From positions 37,357,036-37,421,035 of the forward strand of contig OZ024897.1 in NCBI GenBank assembly GCA_964017195.1: DNA of 64,000 nucleotides, written 5' to 3'. A model generated the notes under the pieces. The model ran no database searches. It was given only the letters and a program-made list of their open reading frames with translations, and was not told where the DNA came from. The translations under genes were made by a program, and so were the position numbers. Source of the stretch: Siderastrea radians (taxonomy: Eukaryota > Cnidaria > Anthozoa > Scleractinia > Rhizangiidae). Below, one piece after another: positions 61,996 to 64,000 of the stretch (within the stretch, counting starts at the first letter, position 1; each line of letters opens with the position of its first letter).

Positions 61996-62931
61996 AGTAC
62001 GAAAGCGAAGCGTGAAAGCCGTAAATTCCGCTTGGCGAAAACGTATGTTTTTCGTCATTTTCAAACGACTTTTTTCCATATTTGTTGAGAATAGGTCAAT
62101 TCTAGGCCAGATTCTTAAAATTAGGCATTTTGGCGAATTTTCTTACGAGATAGAGGGATTCGAAAAATCAGCCCAAATCTGTTTCTTCCCTTGTCGTATT
62201 ATTTAGTGTAAGTCGATCTCAGTAATCCTAAGAGCCCACAGTAATTTGACCAGGGGTAAAAATATAGGTAACGCGAGTAACGCAAGTTCTCAGCATATTA
62301 TGTCGGTTGTCTTTCGCAAGGAAAAGTCCTGCTCGAACTTCGCTCCTCTGGACCCTGTGGTACGTCAACAACACCTCCCGCATAAACACGCTTTTGTTCG
62401 ACACGTGTTCGAAAGAGAAAAACAAATGAATTATGAAATAATTCAGTAACCTTGCGCTTACAAGGTAAAAGGGAGATCGGATCTACGAACTATGATCGGA
62501 CAACACGAAAAAAGAAACCCTCCGTCCACTGATCTGTGAAAATTTCAATCATAAACCAAGGGATAAACCGGAAATGAGATCGCCCGCCTTTGGAAAAACA
62601 GGAAATGAAATGCACAATGAATGAATTCATTTCATAGGCAAATAGGTGATCGTGGAGTCAACACTGAATTAAACGATCAATTGATTTACTGAAAGTAAAG
62701 AAGCTATTGCAAATTAGCGTTCTGTACCGAGAAATTTTTTATTTGCATCGCAGGTGAAGAAGCGCACCTTCTTTCGGCTTGTCACGCAATATGCGAAAAA
62801 GAGAGAAATCTGGGAATATGCCGTTGTAATACAATCTGGGGGTTTCGCAGGCCGGAAGTAGACTTTTAGTTTTCAAGTTCCAACAAAATCACCGATGTTT
62901 GTTAGGAAAACGCAACGAAAGGCTGCAAACC
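61996..62931. other. Upstream region of receptor-like paralog 2
   Basis: No gene or clear repeat seen. It probably contains the promoter and 5' UTR of the plus-strand receptor-like gene. Confidence 0.4.
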
Positions 62932-64000
62932 ATGGCTGAAGACGAAGATTGGGAAAATGCGTCAGTGAAGTCAAGGTATATGAGACAAGTGAATTCTTCA
63001 TACGATTCTTACGAGGTAGATCGAGGACCTCATTCGCCGGATGTTGTTCGACCTTGCTACTACATCCTGCAGATTCTCGGCATGTGGAAACCCAGAGACG
63101 GAAAATTCGAATTCATCTGGAGTGTTTATCGCAGTTTTGTCTATGTCTTATGGCTTGGAAGTCTTGCAGCCGTCATGTGTTTAGATTTTGTGCACTACGG
63201 CTTGAACAAGGACAGCATTCACGTGAGAGAAATTATGAACAGTGTTTGCACTTGTCTGGTTTTCTTGTGCCCGTTTATGTTTACTGTGTATTACTTTCAC
63301 CGAGGACAGTTTGTTGAGCTTGTTTTCAGCGTACAAAATGTTTCAGATGAATGGCACCGGAAGCTAATCCGCATTGCAAGATTGTACACCTTTATGTCAG
63401 TTTGTCTCTGGGGACTTTGTGCTGCCTTTTTCATGGTTCACTGGTTTCCTTTCTTCTCCAAAACCTGGCATTATGCCGTGTACATTCCAGTTGTCATATA
63501 TCTTGGAGGATGGTGGGGAACATGGTTAAGCATATACGGGTTTGTTTGCCACGTTCACAGCCTACAAATTGATACTCTTGTAGAAGAAATGAAGTCGAGA
63601 GAATGCTGCTCAACAAACATTGTGTACAAACACTCTCAGATACTTACCTCACTGGATAAAACCCAGAAAGATTTCTGTTTCATCATTTCATCAGCACTAG
63701 CATACCACGCATTAGATTTGATCGTTTTCAGTTTTGCTTATTTTAATTCTGCCTTTGGTAAAAACTACCCTATATGGCAGTATGCTGGTACTGTTATTTA
63801 TGATTTAATTAGTATTATTGTCAAGCTGTACCCCCCAGCCATTGTCGCAGCTGCCTCACACCGTACAGTTGCACAGGCTGCCAAAAGATGCCAGTTACAA
63901 GTAACATCCACATCAACAGGTCTTCCCCTTGAGGATATGAAGTTATTTCAGTGTTTGGCTTGGTGTGAGAAAGATATGGGTCTTAAAATTCTGGGAATTC
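62932..64000 (+). CDS. Gustatory-receptor-like 7TM protein, paralog 2 (runs off window end)
   Basis: An ATG in a CCATGG context opens a frame that stays open for 356 codons to the window edge. It begins MAEDEDWENASVKSRYMRQV and aligns without gaps over most of its length with paralog 1: shared PHSPDVVRPCYYILQILGMW, HRGQFVELVFSVQ, GWWGTWLS, GFVCHVHS, IIVKLYPPAIVAAA and DMGLKILGI. The hydrophobic segments coincide. By comparison about 35 codons remain beyond 64000. Head-to-head with paralog 1, about 2.2 kb between starts. Same functional inference: a seven-pass channel-type receptor-like protein of unknown ligand. Confidence 0.8.
   Translation, partial: MAEDEDWENASVKSRYMRQVNSSYDSYEVDRGPHSPDVVRPCYYILQILGMWKPRDGKFEFIWSVYRSFVYVLWLGSLAAVMCLDFVHYGLNKDSIHVREIMNSVCTCLVFLCPFMFTVYYFHRGQFVELVFSVQNVSDEWHRKLIRIARLYTFMSVCLWGLCAAFFMVHWFPFFSKTWHYAVYIPVVIYLGGWWGTWLSIYGFVCHVHSLQIDTLVEEMKSRECCSTNIVYKHSQILTSLDKTQKDFCFIISSALAYHALDLIVFSFAYFNSAFGKNYPIWQYAGTVIYDLISIIVKLYPPAIVAAASHRTVAQAAKRCQLQVTSTSTGLPLEDMKLFQCLAWCEKDMGLKILGI

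Overview
The window looks like nuclear DNA of an invertebrate animal. Genes are split into many short exons with GT-AG introns, the DNA is AT-rich, and most intergenic and intronic space is filled with non-autonomous transposons, foldback elements, tRNA-derived SINEs and tandem repeats. The gene content (AGBL5-type carboxypeptidase, DHX36-type helicase, gustatory-receptor-like 7TM proteins) and the repeat style point to an anthozoan cnidarian such as a stony coral. That assignment is an inference from gene and repeat types, not a database match.

Layout. (1) 1-5767, minus strand: an AGBL5/CCP5-like tubulin deglutamylase. Five exons are assembled here; the 3' end lies outside the window. (2) 5768-12600: intergenic DNA dense in repeats, including a Tigger-like element, a LINE 3' tail, a GC-rich inverted-repeat element and a ~2.9 kb element with ~200 bp inverted repeats. 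(3) 12614-58427, minus strand: an ortholog of the DEAH-box G-quadruplex helicase DHX36. I could assemble 24 exons (794 codons) running from Walker A to near the C-terminus. Its introns hold nested transposons, two SINEs, several minisatellites and a decayed duplicate of one coding exon. (4) 35904-57610, inside the 22.8 kb intron just after the Walker A exon: about 450 copies of a 48-bp G-rich minisatellite with higher-order duplications. (5) 59508-60686 (minus) and 62932 to beyond 64000 (plus): two closely related, apparently intronless 7TM proteins of the gustatory-receptor-like (insect chemoreceptor superfamily) type, head to head. The second is open through the window end.

The most striking feature is that a ~21.7 kb array with strong G-quadruplex potential sits inside the gene for the helicase known to unwind G-quadruplexes. 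The G-rich strand is the template strand of that gene. The very long 'open reading frames' in this array (up to 6699 codons) follow from a repeat period divisible by three and are not protein genes.

The AGBL5-like and DHX36-like genes are housekeeping-type and functionally unrelated. The two receptor-like genes are a local tandem family. The N-terminal exons of the DHX36-like gene were not found; if they lie further right, the minus-strand receptor gene is nested in one of its introns.
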